Positions 1-11,094 of a stretch of 64,000 bases of DNA are shown here, piece by piece. The notes below the pieces were generated by a model. That model did not search any database and had not been told where the DNA came from. It was given only the letters and a program-made list of their open reading frames with translations. A program made the position numbers and the translations under genes. This DNA is from Craterostigma plantagineum (Eukaryota; Streptophyta; Magnoliopsida; Lamiales; Linderniaceae), in the NCBI GenBank assembly GCA_027422505.1, contig JAPQWV010000122.1, positions 372,001 through 436,000 on the forward strand. The letters run 5' to 3'. Each line of letters begins with the position of its first letter. Position 1 is the stretch's first letter.

Positions 1-67
1 TCATCCACTGCCGCACAAGGGTGTCATTCATGCCCAGTAATTCCTCAGGTGTAGCATACATATGCAT
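1..67 (-). CDS. Possible 5' end of a gene leaving the window
   Basis: An open frame on the minus strand runs from ATG at 67 (a second in-frame ATG is at 61) to the window edge without a stop. The peptide includes the stretch ATPEELLGMNDTLVRQW. No splice acceptor AG lies just upstream, so this would be a first coding exon. I do not recognise the family. It sits downstream of NAA30 on the same strand and could instead be chance open frame in untranslated DNA. Confidence 0.3.
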   Translation of the reverse strand, partial: MHMYATPEELLGMNDTLVRQWM

Positions 68-250
68 AGATCAAGAGAAAAAGCAGATCTTGGAATGAAA
101 CTCCCATCAAAAAACTGACTCATGAATCAAAACTTGGAGGCAAACAGCTCGCATTCTACCCAAATTCATAAGCCCCATTCAAGAACGTAGCTGCATTCCA
201 CCTCCTATCTAAAACACATGAAACACGAAACGCACCTATGAACAAGAACC

Positions 251-811
251 TCACGCCAATTCTTGATTGTGGGTCCTGTCTTCATTCCCCGGCTCGTCGC
301 CTTGTTCCTCCAATTCTTTCCGAGGGAACATCAATTTGAGCCTGAAAGCATCGACCCCATTCAGATAATACCTAAACAGCCTCTTGGCCCTGACAAAACC
401 CAACCTTCCGTACAGCCCCAAAGCGCCTTTATTCGTGACCTCAGCTTCAAGGGCCACCTCTTCACAGCCCGAATCCATCATAACCCTAATCGCCCTCGTC
501 ACAAGCTCCGTCGCAATGCCTCGCCCTCTGTACGGACTCGATACCACCAGCATCGCTATGTAGCCTCTATAGGTGTGCCGATGATCCCCCATTTTGCACA
601 CGATCGTGCCCACGCATTGGGATTTGTGGAAGGCGACGAACGTGAGCTGAGGCCATAGGTAGACGAAGTATCGGTAGGTGAAGATCGAATAGGGCTCGCT
701 TAGGGTTCGATCGACGAGGTCCATGATTAGTGGGAGGTGGTGCTCCCCGCCGTAGCTAACGTACTCGATCTCCGACGAGTCAAAGTCAACCTTTGGCGAT
801 TCCTCGGCCAT
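251..811 (-). CDS. NAA30: N-alpha-acetyltransferase 30 (NatC catalytic subunit, MAK3-like)
   Basis: Single-exon gene for 186 residues, the usual length for plant NAA30. The family transfers acetyl from acetyl-CoA to the N-terminal methionine of nascent proteins as the catalytic subunit of NatC, on cytosolic ribosomes. Visible features are the conserved SYGGEHHLPLIM start, the EPYSIFTYRYFVYLWPQL block at about 39-56, and the acetyl-CoA-binding RGRGIA loop at residues 95-100 in a GNAT fold that ends near DAFRLKL. The start at 811 is the first ATG before the conserved N-terminus. The C-terminal tail is acidic and polar, as is common and variable here. Nothing is broken. Family assignment is secure from conserved motifs. 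Confidence 0.95.
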   Translation of the reverse strand: MAEESPKVDFDSSEIEYVSYGGEHHLPLIMDLVDRTLSEPYSIFTYRYFVYLWPQLTFVAFHKSQCVGTIVCKMGDHRHTYRGYIAMLVVSSPYRGRGIATELVTRAIRVMMDSGCEEVALEAEVTNKGALGLYGRLGFVRAKRLFRYYLNGVDAFRLKLMFPRKELEEQGDEPGNEDRTHNQELA

Positions 812-1600
812 GACGCGGATCAGTGATGGTGGCTAGGGTTTACAACAGCAAATAGTTCGCTTATTTGGGAATTTTGATTACGATGAAAATCTTAGGGAGC
901 TAGGTGGAAGGTATTCTCAGTAATGCGGTCAGTAATCGAATTACAGTAACTTGTTGGATGCGTAGTGTGATATATCAGGGTCTTAAATGAAATTTCTGCG
1001 AAGTCCGAGCAAGAATGGGCCGTGAGTATTGGACCAATTATCATTTGGGCCAACACATCGTGGGCCATCAAATCATGAAACAATATTTGATATTTTCAAC
1101 ATCTATAACATATCGACGTATTTACACCCACCAATATTTTTCGGCATGTATAAAAGCCGTTTTGTCGCTAAATATAATATTTCTTGCTGAAAAGCATACA
1201 GTATAACGTAATCTATTATAGGAGACAACATCGTTATTGTATTGTCTTATCAGCATGGACCATTTTATTTAAGCTCATATAAACCATATAATCAAATTGC
1301 ATAAGAACGTACGCAGGCACATATATTATAAAGGACCACAGACGAATATATTTGATTGAACGAATCATTAAGACGTTGAGTGAAGGAGCAACAGTATCAT
1401 AAAATCCAATACAATTTCGTGTAATCTTGCTAAAATTTAAATAAATCGTCGTTAGAAAAACATATATTGTAATAAATGCAGAAGGTGGTGTGGTTTCTAG
1501 AGGTAATGCATGTTCATATCGTATGTGCGGTCCCAAGCAAAAGCGTAACGTTTGAGTCCAATTTAGACCTTCGATAGACCTATATAAGGGAAATTTTATT
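812..1600. other. Intergenic, NAA30 upstream region
   Basis: AT-rich DNA upstream of NAA30. A 148-codon minus-strand open frame overlaps its right part and continues into the retroposon, but it has no family resemblance and is not called. No RNA gene or clear repeat was seen left of the target duplication at 1583-1600. Confidence 0.5.
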
Positions 1601-2394
1601 TTTTTTTTTGAGAAGAGGATTTCATCACAAATCCAAATGGATACAAAGATACAATAGAGCAATAGCCAAAAATTCATCATAATTGACTATTTCTATCGCG
1701 TAGATAACAGATGATAGCACATTATCCGTTCTCAAAGCCCCAAAGAAGGGAAAATGACCGAAAAGGAACTCCCACGAGAGATTAAACGCTCCCACGAATA
1801 AACGGGCTAGAAAAACTTAAAACTCCAGAAAGGAGAAAACTACACGCACGACCAAAAGCAGAAGAACGAGACTGCTACCCTCTCGCCATACTGAATCTGC
1901 AGATCCGCTCCTACCGGACCTGCCGCCGCAACAATGCCACCATCGACTTCCATCGCCAGATCGCCACAAAAAATTCCGCCGCTAGAAACAACACCACCGG
2001 ACCACAAAATCCACAGGATCTAATCGGAGGTCGCTGCAAACTGACTTCATCGCCGACAGATCTGCCCTCGACATACCTCACCAACGCCACACCCCTCCTC
2101 TCGCAGCTGCCGAGACCTTCCATCGCTTTTGAGCTCTTTTTTGTGGTGGGTGGTCGAGCTTGGCAGCCAAGCTCCGGGCTCAAGCTGGTGATTGGGCTTA
2201 AAGAAGCCCCCTTAATCGAACGGTGGAGGAGATGACTAGCCAAAGATGGTGGTGCCGGCGCACCCCGGTGGGCGGTGGTGGTGACAACCCATTTTTTATT
2301 AAAATACGAAACACGAAAATGGAAAATAAAAGAGATTCCCCCAACCTCCGCTAAAGGAAGGGGAGGAAGAAGCTGAAATTTTTTTGGAGGCGGT
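1601..2394 (-). mobile_element. Retroposon insertion with 18-bp target-site duplication
   Basis: An 18-bp sequence, TATAAGGGAAATTTTATT, occurs directly at 1583-1600 and again at 2395-2412, flanking 794 bp that is GC-richer than its surroundings. Directly inside the left copy is a run of about ten T, that is, a poly-A tail on the minus strand. A long target duplication with a terminal poly-A tail is the signature of target-primed reverse transcription (LINE, SINE or another LINE-mobilised transcript). No reverse transcriptase is encoded, so this is a 5'-truncated LINE or a non-autonomous retroposon inserted in minus orientation. A 110-codon minus-strand open frame (1911-2243) has no recognised domain. 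Confidence 0.75.
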
Positions 2395-2412
2395 TATAAG
2401 GGAAATTTTATT

Positions 2413-2701
2413 GAGACCCCTTATTTACTAAATAAACGCCCTATTATTGGAAAGAGCAAAGGCATTAAAGCTTTTATTTACTATCAACAAATCTTTTATC
2501 TACATTGCTTATATTCTCTTCTCTCACATCTTAAACATAAATGATATAATTAAAAAAAATACATAAATATACGATTAATCCCTATGTTAGGTTGACTTGA
2601 TTTCTTTTGTGCATTTATTATCTTTCGTGTATGTATACTACGGTATATATTTTTATGATATATAAAGTTTAGTATTATATCGAGATAATTTAATGCAGTT
2701 A

Positions 2702-2741
<40 letters not shown>

Positions 2742-4201
2742 GGTAATAATAGGTAAAGTTTAGAAACAAGAAAGTATAAAACAAGAAAGTTTTTTTCAAT
2801 CTTTCTGTTATACAAACATAATATTTTTGTGGCATGTTGTTTGAAAGTCCATTTGTATACTATACCAAAATATTTATATTATAGTAATATTTGAAGAAAT
2901 ACGATATAATAATTTTCTTAATCCGTTTATGTTTTCATGGGTTTTATATATTGGGGTGTATATATTTATCAAAAAATCAATAAAAACGTTAATCTTTTGA
3001 GAACATATTGCTACTAAAATTCAAGTCTAAACTATGTAAATAAATGAGTTATATGTTGTTTCATAAAATAAGGCAAAACTAATATTGCAAACTTCATAAG
3101 TGTGTGTAATCTATAATTATAATTAAATAAACTATAAATAATTAACCAAGGAACGTTGAATGCTGAAATCAATGTGCAAATGTAAAATAAAAAAATTAGT
3201 CAGTTATTATTAAAAATATGATAAGTTTAATTTTATTGATTATAATGTACTGAAAAATATTTTTCTTTTGCTAAGAAAAAAATAAACTAACTAACTTTAA
3301 GAAGATTATGTCATTTATCAAGGACGTGCAACTAGCATTTTTCATTTATAAGTGCACTCATAAATATAATATGGTCCATGAACCTAACGACCGACAAAAC
3401 ATTTCGAACGACATATATAATATTTACCAATAGGGAATCCTATGGTCGCATGCTATTTAATTATTTTCACCTTCTAACATAATATAACGAAAATTATAAT
3501 GCTGACAGACAGCTGAACTATGGACGAACAATCGTGCAAATACTTGCGTGTTACTACTCGGATTATTCAATAGTGAAGTGTCATAAATGTATTATTTGAT
3601 TAGTTAATACAACTATGATTTCAAAAGTAGTAAAAAACATTATGAACAGATGTACATGGACACGGGAAAAAGTAGAATAATTGACCTATTTTGTCATGTA
3701 CGATGAAATCATGACATATAAAAACAAAAAACAGAAAAAATAATACCATCTCGTACGTTCTATAGTCCAAATATTTCGAGTGGATGTAAGAAAACACGGT
3801 TGCTCAGTACAGACATATATAGTCAATTTTCATAATTTAATGCATTGCTGCAAGTGCAGGTTGTAAAAAATAAAATAAAATAACCATAACAAAACAAACG
3901 ATTCAATTCATATTTCACTTGGCATATTTTTTAGTACTCTTCTCTTCTGTGACATGTTCCTTCATCTACTCTACACAGAACAGAGAAGCACCTAATTCCC
4001 CTGTTTTCTCACAGTTCTCACCCTGTTTTTTTTTTTCCCTCTTCTGCCCCTTAGTTTTCTTGCATGTTTATGAAGAATCTTTTGCAAGGAAACCTATTTT
4101 CTTGTTAATGGATGGCCCATGAGTTGCATATAAATGCCAAGCTGCTGATCCCAGTTTTCTTCTGCAGATTATGAATTGCGTTTAATTTTGACAGATAGAC
4201 G
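2413..4201. other. AT-rich intergenic region with (ATT)n microsatellite
   Basis: Roughly 1.8 kb of strongly AT-rich DNA between the retroposon and the DUF4378 gene. It holds an (ATT)n tract of about 39 bp at 2702-2740. No coding, RNA-gene or terminal-repeat structure was found. The last few hundred bases are probably promoter and 5' UTR of the downstream gene. Confidence 0.5.
2702..2740. repeat. (ATT)n microsatellite
   Basis: About thirteen tandem ATT units in AT-rich intergenic DNA. Confidence 0.9.
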
Positions 4202-6771
4202 ATGGCGATGGCTAAGAGATCACATAAAATCCCAGAACTGAAGGAGAAAACAGAGTCAAAGTGTAAGTGGGGATTGTTTACCATCTTCGAGTCTTGCCAG
4301 GGCCGCCGAGCTAGCCGAAAGCTTATTTCGAATGGAAGAAGAACATCGAAACGGCAGATTATAGGTAATTTCATTACAGATCTTATGCTTCTTTTCGGTG
4401 TAAGAGTCGGTTGAAAATGGTAGGTGATGCCCCATTAATAGGCCGATGAATGCAACGTCTTTCTACTAAGAAACAGAGCAGCTCTTGCAAGCAAAGACTT
4501 TTCTGGTAATTCGTAATAATAATTCATGTTTTTATCTTGTTCAGAATATCCGAGGAGTCTGATCAGCTCACGAGGTTTGATGAAGAGTGTCAAAGGTTTC
4601 AAGAACACATACCTTCCAAGAAGCTGATGAACAGAGAACTCAAATCGAAAAGGGAGTCCGAATCTAAGCTTGTTGATGATCATTTGATGGAATCTCAAGG
4701 GAAGATGAGTAGTCCAAAAGCCCATAAGCCCTTCTTCAAAGAAACGCCTTTGAAGAAGGTCACATTTGCAGAATTGTTGAGAACAGTGTCTCCCAACAAT
4801 GATGACGACAACAGTCTAGCAGAGCCTGCGATAATGCCTGAAGATCTAAGGAGGAGTTTCAGCGCAAGAAAGCACGACGCCTTCGATGAGATCAACCGCA
4901 CGAATCGACTAGTTCCCATGAACGTCAGAGCCTTGGTAGATCAAATGTTCATGGAAAGAAGGCTCAAAGATCGGCTGAACTCAGAGTGTAAATCATTCTC
5001 CGAGGCCTTGGAAGTTCTGAATACAGCCAAGAATCCACGCAGTGATAGAAAAGAGAGGGAAGCATCGAAGGCGATATCAAATGAAGAAGAAGAAGATTCG
5101 CTGAGGAAATCAAATTTCACAGCCCAGCCATCCAAGAACCACAAGTATTCAGAAGACATATCTCTTCGTTGCTCAGATCTGCGATGCCACCATGAATCTG
5201 ATTCTTTCTCTTTTAGGAAGATGAAGAAGGGAGTGAAGAGGAGATTCGTGGGCCCGAAAGGGCCGGTCCCACTTCTGACATGTAGCGACTCGTACGTTCT
5301 TCCTCAGAATGGATCGCCGGCCAGCGAAGTAGGGAACGAAGTGTTAGTTTACGGGCCTGAGATTAAAAGCTGCGTCGATCGAAAGACAAAGGAAAAGCTG
5401 GACTTTCGAGGATTTGATGTGATTTTGGAGGCAAAAAGACATCTTTCTTCAAGATTGGAGAATGTGAGTGCTTCAGAAACTTGCAAGAGACAGCCAAGAA
5501 CGCTGGGGCGGATTCTTCAATCGCCAGAGCACGATTTTAGGCCGATTGGCCTTAGCCAGAAAGAGGAAAGACATTTAACTTGTCTTAGCCCATCAAGACA
5601 AAACAGAGAGGTGTCAGATAGAGAAGAAAGCAGGGTTCTAATCCCAGGGAGTAGTTGCCAAGAATCACATGATAATGCTGGTAAGAAATTTTATCCTTAA
5701 AAATCGCACTCTGCATTTCGATAGATCTGTCTGCCATCTTCTTCGTTTAGGCCAGTCGAAGATCGTAACACCAAAATCCACTCGGAGAAGAGAATCGAAC
5801 AACTCAGAGGCAGAGAGTGACGTAAACCGCAGCGCTTATGCCCAATCTGACTCAATCATATCACAGGATTTTGGCAACAAGACAGAGAATTCCATAGAAG
5901 TGAGTTGTCCTTAATAACATACATTTTTGGAGCGAGAGTTTCGTTATAATCTGTTTCCATTTATCAGGGCTCTGTCTCGGGACATGAAGGAAGTAGATCA
6001 AAAGCTTCAACCATCCAACGCTTGGAAATTGCTGACGCAAGCAAATACCAAGAAGAGCATCGAAGCCCAGTTTCTGTTCTTGAGCTGATATTCACCGAAG
6101 ATGCGAATAGCCCACGGAAAACCACGGGCCAGAGAGGTATTACATCATAAAACTGCATTACCCACCTTCTTATTTATTCAAATTATTCATCAGAAGAATT
6201 TGCAGATGAACAAGCACTACAGCCCCTTCGCCTCGATTTCGAAGAACAGCCCGTTAGGGAACACTGTTGCATAGAAGAGAGAGACCATATATCCCCATAC
6301 GTGCAATCAGTGCTACAAGCTTCTTCTTTGAACTGGGATTACCTTTCAGAAATCGAGTTAATAGGCCAAGAAACAGAGCTCGTCGCTGAATCCCTTTTCG
6401 ACGACGTGGAATTTCCACTCACTGATCGCTGTTACTTCGACCCAAAGCTTCTATTCGATCGCATAAACGAGGTTTTACTGTATTTATCCGATGTTTACTG
6501 CTGCTCGCCGCCATGGCTAGCCTTCGAGAAGCCAAGAATCAAGCAGGTGGAGTTGGAGGAGGCTGTGATCGATGAAGTGATGACTCAAGCAGAGTTCTTT
6601 ATACTTCCGAGGACGGAGAGAAGAACGTTGGATCAGCTCGTGTCGAAGGATGTCAGAAAATGCAGATCGTGGCTTGATGTTCGGCGCGATACTGAACAAA
6701 TTGTGATTGATATTTCAGCTGATGTTCTCGAGGAGTCCATTGTTGATATCCTTTTAGTACTGCGAGTTTGA
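4202..6771 (+). CDS. DUF4378 / TON1-recruiting-motif-like protein
   Basis: Five-exon model of about 731 residues: 4202-4364, 4545-5680, 5751-5899, 5968-6136 and 6194-6771. Exon 1 ends with a conserved-looking basic block (CKWGLFTIFESCQGRRASRK). The middle is acidic/basic low-complexity sequence. The last exon carries the DUF4378 domain (YFDPKLLFDRINEVLLY, then SPPWLAF). Such proteins are mostly associated with TRM/LONGIFOLIA-type cortical microtubule factors; function here is inferred. Junctions 2-3, 3-4 and 4-5 keep frame exactly. The exon 1-2 junction does not: the best donor (after 4364) and acceptor (before 4545) leave the CDS one base short. A donor at 4400 with a weak acceptor before 4555 would restore frame. 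Convergent with the bHLH gene. Confidence 0.75.
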
Positions 6772-7092
6772 AGAGACATTGTAGATACATAGACGATTTC
6801 AGAAGCTGAAGTTTCCAACTTTATTGCGTCCTTTTCGATTTTCAATGAACAGCTAATTTCTCGGACACCTTTTCGGTCTGGATAAAATAGAATGAAGGTT
6901 ATTGTTAGACTTGAGCATTGTTGTGTGCTCTTTTTCTTTGTAAGTTCTTTAGAATTATTTTTCTTAAAAGTTGGGATTTACTGCAAGAACAGTTCCTTAT
7001 TTTCTTCACAATACAATCCCTGCAGTTACAAGTTTTTGTGAGCTCACACGCAATTTTCACAAAAAAAGTTTTTCGAATCTTTCCATTATGAG
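6772..7092. other. 3' intergenic gap between convergent genes
   Basis: About 320 bp holding the 3' untranslated regions of the DUF4378 gene (+) and the bHLH gene (-). No other feature is visible. Confidence 0.5.
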
Positions 7093-9822
7093 TTATGACG
7101 ATGATCTCTGATCACAACTCTTCTTTATAACTCTCTGAAGAGCTTGCCTTATCACGCTTGCTGATGCAGCTTTCAATCCCTTAAACTGCAAATTAATATC
7201 GAGAATCATTAGTAATAGAATCCAAATTTCGATGCCGTACGTTTAACAGCAGAATATAATCGAAACCTTGGCTTTTACGCTGAGATGGAGAACACCGTCA
7301 TCGCTATACGAAGACTGAACAGTTTCAGATTCCATATTCAGTTTGCTGATAGCTTCCATTACGCCAAACAGCAAGTGCTCTTTCCCAGGACATCTCACCT
7401 CGATCAGCGCTTCCTTGTCTGAAACTTTAACGATTACGCTGTCTGAATCTCTCAGCCGAACCCTTCTGCATTCGCCCCCCATTTTGTCCTCGCTGCCCGC
7501 CTTTCTCTTATTGGCCAGCGCTTTCTTGGAATTTGTCACGCAATTAAGACCATAATTATCGGACGTCCTCTCCATTGCATCTTGTGCCCTGCTTTGCGCT
7601 GCTGCTGCTGATGATTCTCTCTCCGTTGCCTCTTTGTAAGATTCGAGCTCTTCGACCTTTCTCTCGAGCTCTCTCACGTATTCGATCGTGTGATCCAATA
7701 CTGAAACCTTATCGAGCTACAAAAAGCCAGAGGGTGAAAAAAGACGAGATTTTTACTCGACGAAAATATGCTTCATTTATATACGTATAGAGGCACGCAC
7801 CTTCCCACCAGATGGGACCAGAGAACCAAGAACGGAAAACCTCTCATTGATCTTTTCCCTACGTTTCCTCTCAGACAGCACGTGGTTTCGATCGCCATCG
7901 TCGTCTTGCTTAGCAGCCACTTTCTGTTCATTTCTGTGCATTTTCGCTACTTCGAAGAGCACTTTCTTGAGCAGTTTCTGAGGATTCCTTCTAGGCTGAG
8001 ACATCCTCGGACCCCACGAAGCATCCTTCGTCCAGCCGACGAAGCTCGATTCCTTGTTCGTATCGCTCGAGTACGGGCCAAGAATCAGCTGATGGGACCC
8101 CTTCAAGAGGTTCGATATGACGCTTTGGTAGTGAAAGTCCTCGCCTTGATGGGCTGAGTCGTCGTTCTGACGATTATCGCATTCTTGAACTTCGTTACAT
8201 TCTCGAGGGGTCTTTGGACCCCTGCAGGTTTGAGACACGCAGTCGCTAGAATTCTCAGAACTGTTCAGGCAATTGCTGATTGCTTCGTCCATGAATGGCC
8301 AGCTTTGGATCTGAGAAGCTTCTTCGCCTTCCATGTCTTCAAGCAAGTTCGACCCTTCCCTTAGGAGGTTGTCTGCAAAAATTCATTCGAACTATTGCCT
8401 GGCGAACCCATATTCGCTTTTTCTGGTAAATTCGGAAAGCTGATTGAGCCCATCTCTGGGAATTATTTATTACCAGGATTGTGATCAAGAACTCCATGTG
8501 TGAGTCCATTGTCGATGAGGTTAAGAATCGCTGAGTCAGAGTCGGGATTGTCCAAGAATGAGGTTTTGATACGTTGGATCAGATTCAGATCTTCAAGAAC
8601 TAATTCGGTAGTTCCCAACTCAACGACACCGCCCGACTGTGGAAAGCATACTATCGTCTGCAAATCGAGGGAGGTGGTTTTCGCGAATATAAATTATAAA
8701 TTTTTCGAAAGCTGAATACTTGAAGATTCAACATGGTTAGCTATATATAGTACCTGGATGGAAGCACTCTGAAAAAGAGAAACAAGAAAAAAAACTTAGA
8801 AATCGAAGAAGTGCTCAAAAAAAAGAACTCAGCAAAAGCTTCTGAGGTATATGAAATGAGACTTGCCTTGGCGAGCAAAGAACGAGAGAAAAGCTTGGTG
8901 TCGGCACGGTGAGCATTGCACAGCCATATAGTTCGATTCTTGGCGAATGACTTTCCGGGCAACCTTTCACGAATCGGACGCAGATCAGATCAACACGGAA
9001 TCAACTTTTTTCAGTTTTTTTTTGTCACAACACGAACTAACGATGAAATTACTTACCCTTGGTCGACGTTGAAGACGAAGGACATGCAAACCAAGAAATA
9101 CCACTCAGCATCTGTGAGATCTTCGGGGGACAAAGCGGCTGTTGGTCTGCTTTTAGAGAGAGGATTGGTTTCCCCGAGATGAAGGGACTCGTAAAGTTCT
9201 CTGAGCTGATCACTCCTTTCCAAGCCGAGCTGATCCGTGCCGTTCAGTTCTTCGGCTTGAACCGTTTTCCTTGTTTTGATCTCACCGTTGTAGTATCCAT
9301 CACACCATTGCAAAACCCTTGATAAGATTCATTAAGAGATTTCACAAAAACCTTACAAAGAAAAAAACCCTTTGACAAGTCTATCAGGAAACAGCAGAAA
9401 AAGTATGGCATCTACGAAGTCTTAATTCAGACGGCATTAAAATGCAGAAAAGATGTAATGAAAACCAGTAAGCCCTCAACACAAATTTGGGGAGTTCCCA
9501 GGAAAATAAAGTCAACACAAAACCTCAAGCTTTGACAGTTAATTAACAGAAATAAGCATCAAGTGGAAGTTCAACAAAAAAACTCTAATTGACACCACTA
9601 AAAGATTTAAGATGGGAAAGATGAAGCTAAGAACTTCGTGGATGATAAACTAACAATATTCTTGCTCATCTCTCCAGCGAGGTTATTACAAGTAAAGATT
9701 CGAACTTTTTACCCAGGTTGTGAGGATGAAAAAGACCAAAAAATGGCATAGCTCCATTGAATGCTCCTAACAGCAAGAGCAAGTCGCTTCTTTAGATTCT
9801 CTGGCAAAACTTCATTGTCCAT
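7093..9822 (-). CDS. Delila/GL3-type bHLH transcription factor (subgroup IIIf)
   Basis: Eight exons in transcript order: 9713-9822, 9057-9317, 8867-8963, 8754-8768, 8474-8657, 7801-8372, 7267-7716 and 7093-7185. They total 1782 nt in frame, giving 593 residues. Exon 1 encodes a short N-terminus with RSIQWSYAIFW. The bHLH-MYC_N domain follows (WCDGYYNGEIKTRK, LSPEDLTDAEWYFLVCMSF, WLCNAHRADTK). The basic region NHVLSERKRREKINERF is near residue 390, and an ACT-like domain ends the protein. Family members pair with R2R3-MYB and WD40 proteins in the MBW complex controlling flavonoid pigment and epidermal cell fate, and resemblance is closest to Delila/GL3. Exon 4 is only 15 nt and encodes SASIQ. 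The intron after exon 3 has a GC donor. Start chosen at 9822, the ATG of the conserved first exon. Confidence 0.93.
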
Positions 9823-11022
9823 CTTTGTATGGTCTTGAGAGTTCAACCCACCTCTCACAACCTAATCATTTTGTAGTTAAAAACCAATAGAAGAAAAAGC
9901 TTCTCTTTTGTTGGAAATATAGAATGAAAATGGAGAAAAGCTTCCAACTTTAAGTTTGACCAGATCTAGTTGAGTAAAAAAAAAAGGAAAGAAAGAAAGA
10001 AAGAAAAAACGTGCTAGATAATGATATAATACACGGTGCTAAGCACGGCAGAGTAACCCAAACTATGCAGACCAAAATGTCAATTTCAGACGATATGAAA
10101 GTAGTAGGAAAATAAAACACGTCTCACAATTTCCACAACCCAGTTAACTACTCTTTATATAATCCTCCAAAAGAAAGTCGAAATTCTCCTTTCACAACTA
10201 TCCTTTGAGGGTCAACAAAAATAATGTTTATGCAAGGGAAAGGGTTAAACTCAATAACATCATGGTGTAACCGTATGTGCATGCATTCATATTAATAATA
10301 GCTGCCTTTTTTCCTCGTGGGAAAATCACATCGAAAGTACGTTCGACGACAAATGTTTTACAAGGAACTGAAATATGTAACTAAGACGAATTGCTATTTT
10401 TTTCACCACACAATAGAATAGAATATTATACTACAATGCGATCGATGGTGGGTCATGCATGAATTCTGATCGTCGACGTCACAATCATGAGGTTGGACCT
10501 AATTTAATAATATCGACCCGATGTGATCCCACTAGCATTAATTAATATCTGCAAGCTTTTATTGTCATATAATCAATTTTGGCTTGACATGACACACCGT
10601 TATACAATTTATCTTTTTGTTGGGGCTATTTTTAAATTAGATCCGATGTGATCACACTGAATTGTTTTCCTGAACGCCTATCGTGATTGAGTCAGTAAAT
10701 AACGTAATATACCCTAATATGGAGCAATTTCATTCAGGCCCCTGTCAGGGTTTGAATTTAGAATTCAGGCCCCGTCAAGGTAAAAAAATGAGTTTTAAGG
10801 ATTCGATTTCTGCAGTACCACTTCATTGTTCCGTGGTACTGCAGAAATGCCTGAATCTGATTTAAAAACCTAAAGGGGCTGAAATGTAATATACTCTAAT
10901 ATATAAAGATTATATCATTATGGAAGAGGTGTTTTGTCGTTTTCCATTCGACAAAGCGCGACTAATATATGAGACCTAAATGAATCATACAATAAAAGAT
11001 ATCCTAAAATCCTAAACAGAAA
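9823..11022. other. bHLH upstream region with dispersed repeat
   Basis: AT-rich promoter-side DNA of the bHLH gene. A repeat-like block at about 10720-10890 is also found near 25.6-26.0 kb. No coding exon beyond the bHLH first exon was seen. Confidence 0.45.
10807..10847. repeat. Perfect inverted repeat (hairpin)
   Basis: Arms tttctgcagtaccac (10807-10821) and gtggtactgcagaaa (10833-10847) are exact reverse complements separated by an 11-nt loop. The block belongs to a repeat family also present near 25.7 kb, where the single-arm sequence is recognisable. Confidence 0.7.
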
Positions 11023-11094
11023 GTCGTTGTAGTATAGTGGTAAGTATTCCCGCCTGTCACGCGGGTGACCCGGGTTCGATCCCCGGCAACGGCG
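11023..11094 (+). tRNA. trnD-GUC: tRNA-Asp (anticodon GTC)
   Basis: A 72-nt cloverleaf. Acceptor arms GTCGTTG and CAACGGC pair fully, counting one T-G wobble. The D arm is TAGTATAGTGGTA, the anticodon arm is CCCGC-CTGTCAC-GCGGG with GTC at 11056-11058, and the T arm is CCGGGTTCGATCCCCGG. Internal A and B boxes are intact, there is no intron, and CCA is not encoded, as expected for a nuclear gene. A T-run starting at 11100 is a fitting RNA polymerase III terminator. This is a conserved eukaryotic cytosolic tRNA-Asp. Confidence 0.97.

Noticed and set aside
1234..1680. 148-codon minus-strand open frame rich in hydrophobic residues
   Set aside because: It spans the retroposon boundary, is AT-driven, and matches no family. 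Hydrophobic character is expected from T-rich codons.
1911..2243. 110-codon minus-strand open frame
   Set aside because: It lies wholly within the retroposon, has no domain and does not extend to the element's ends.
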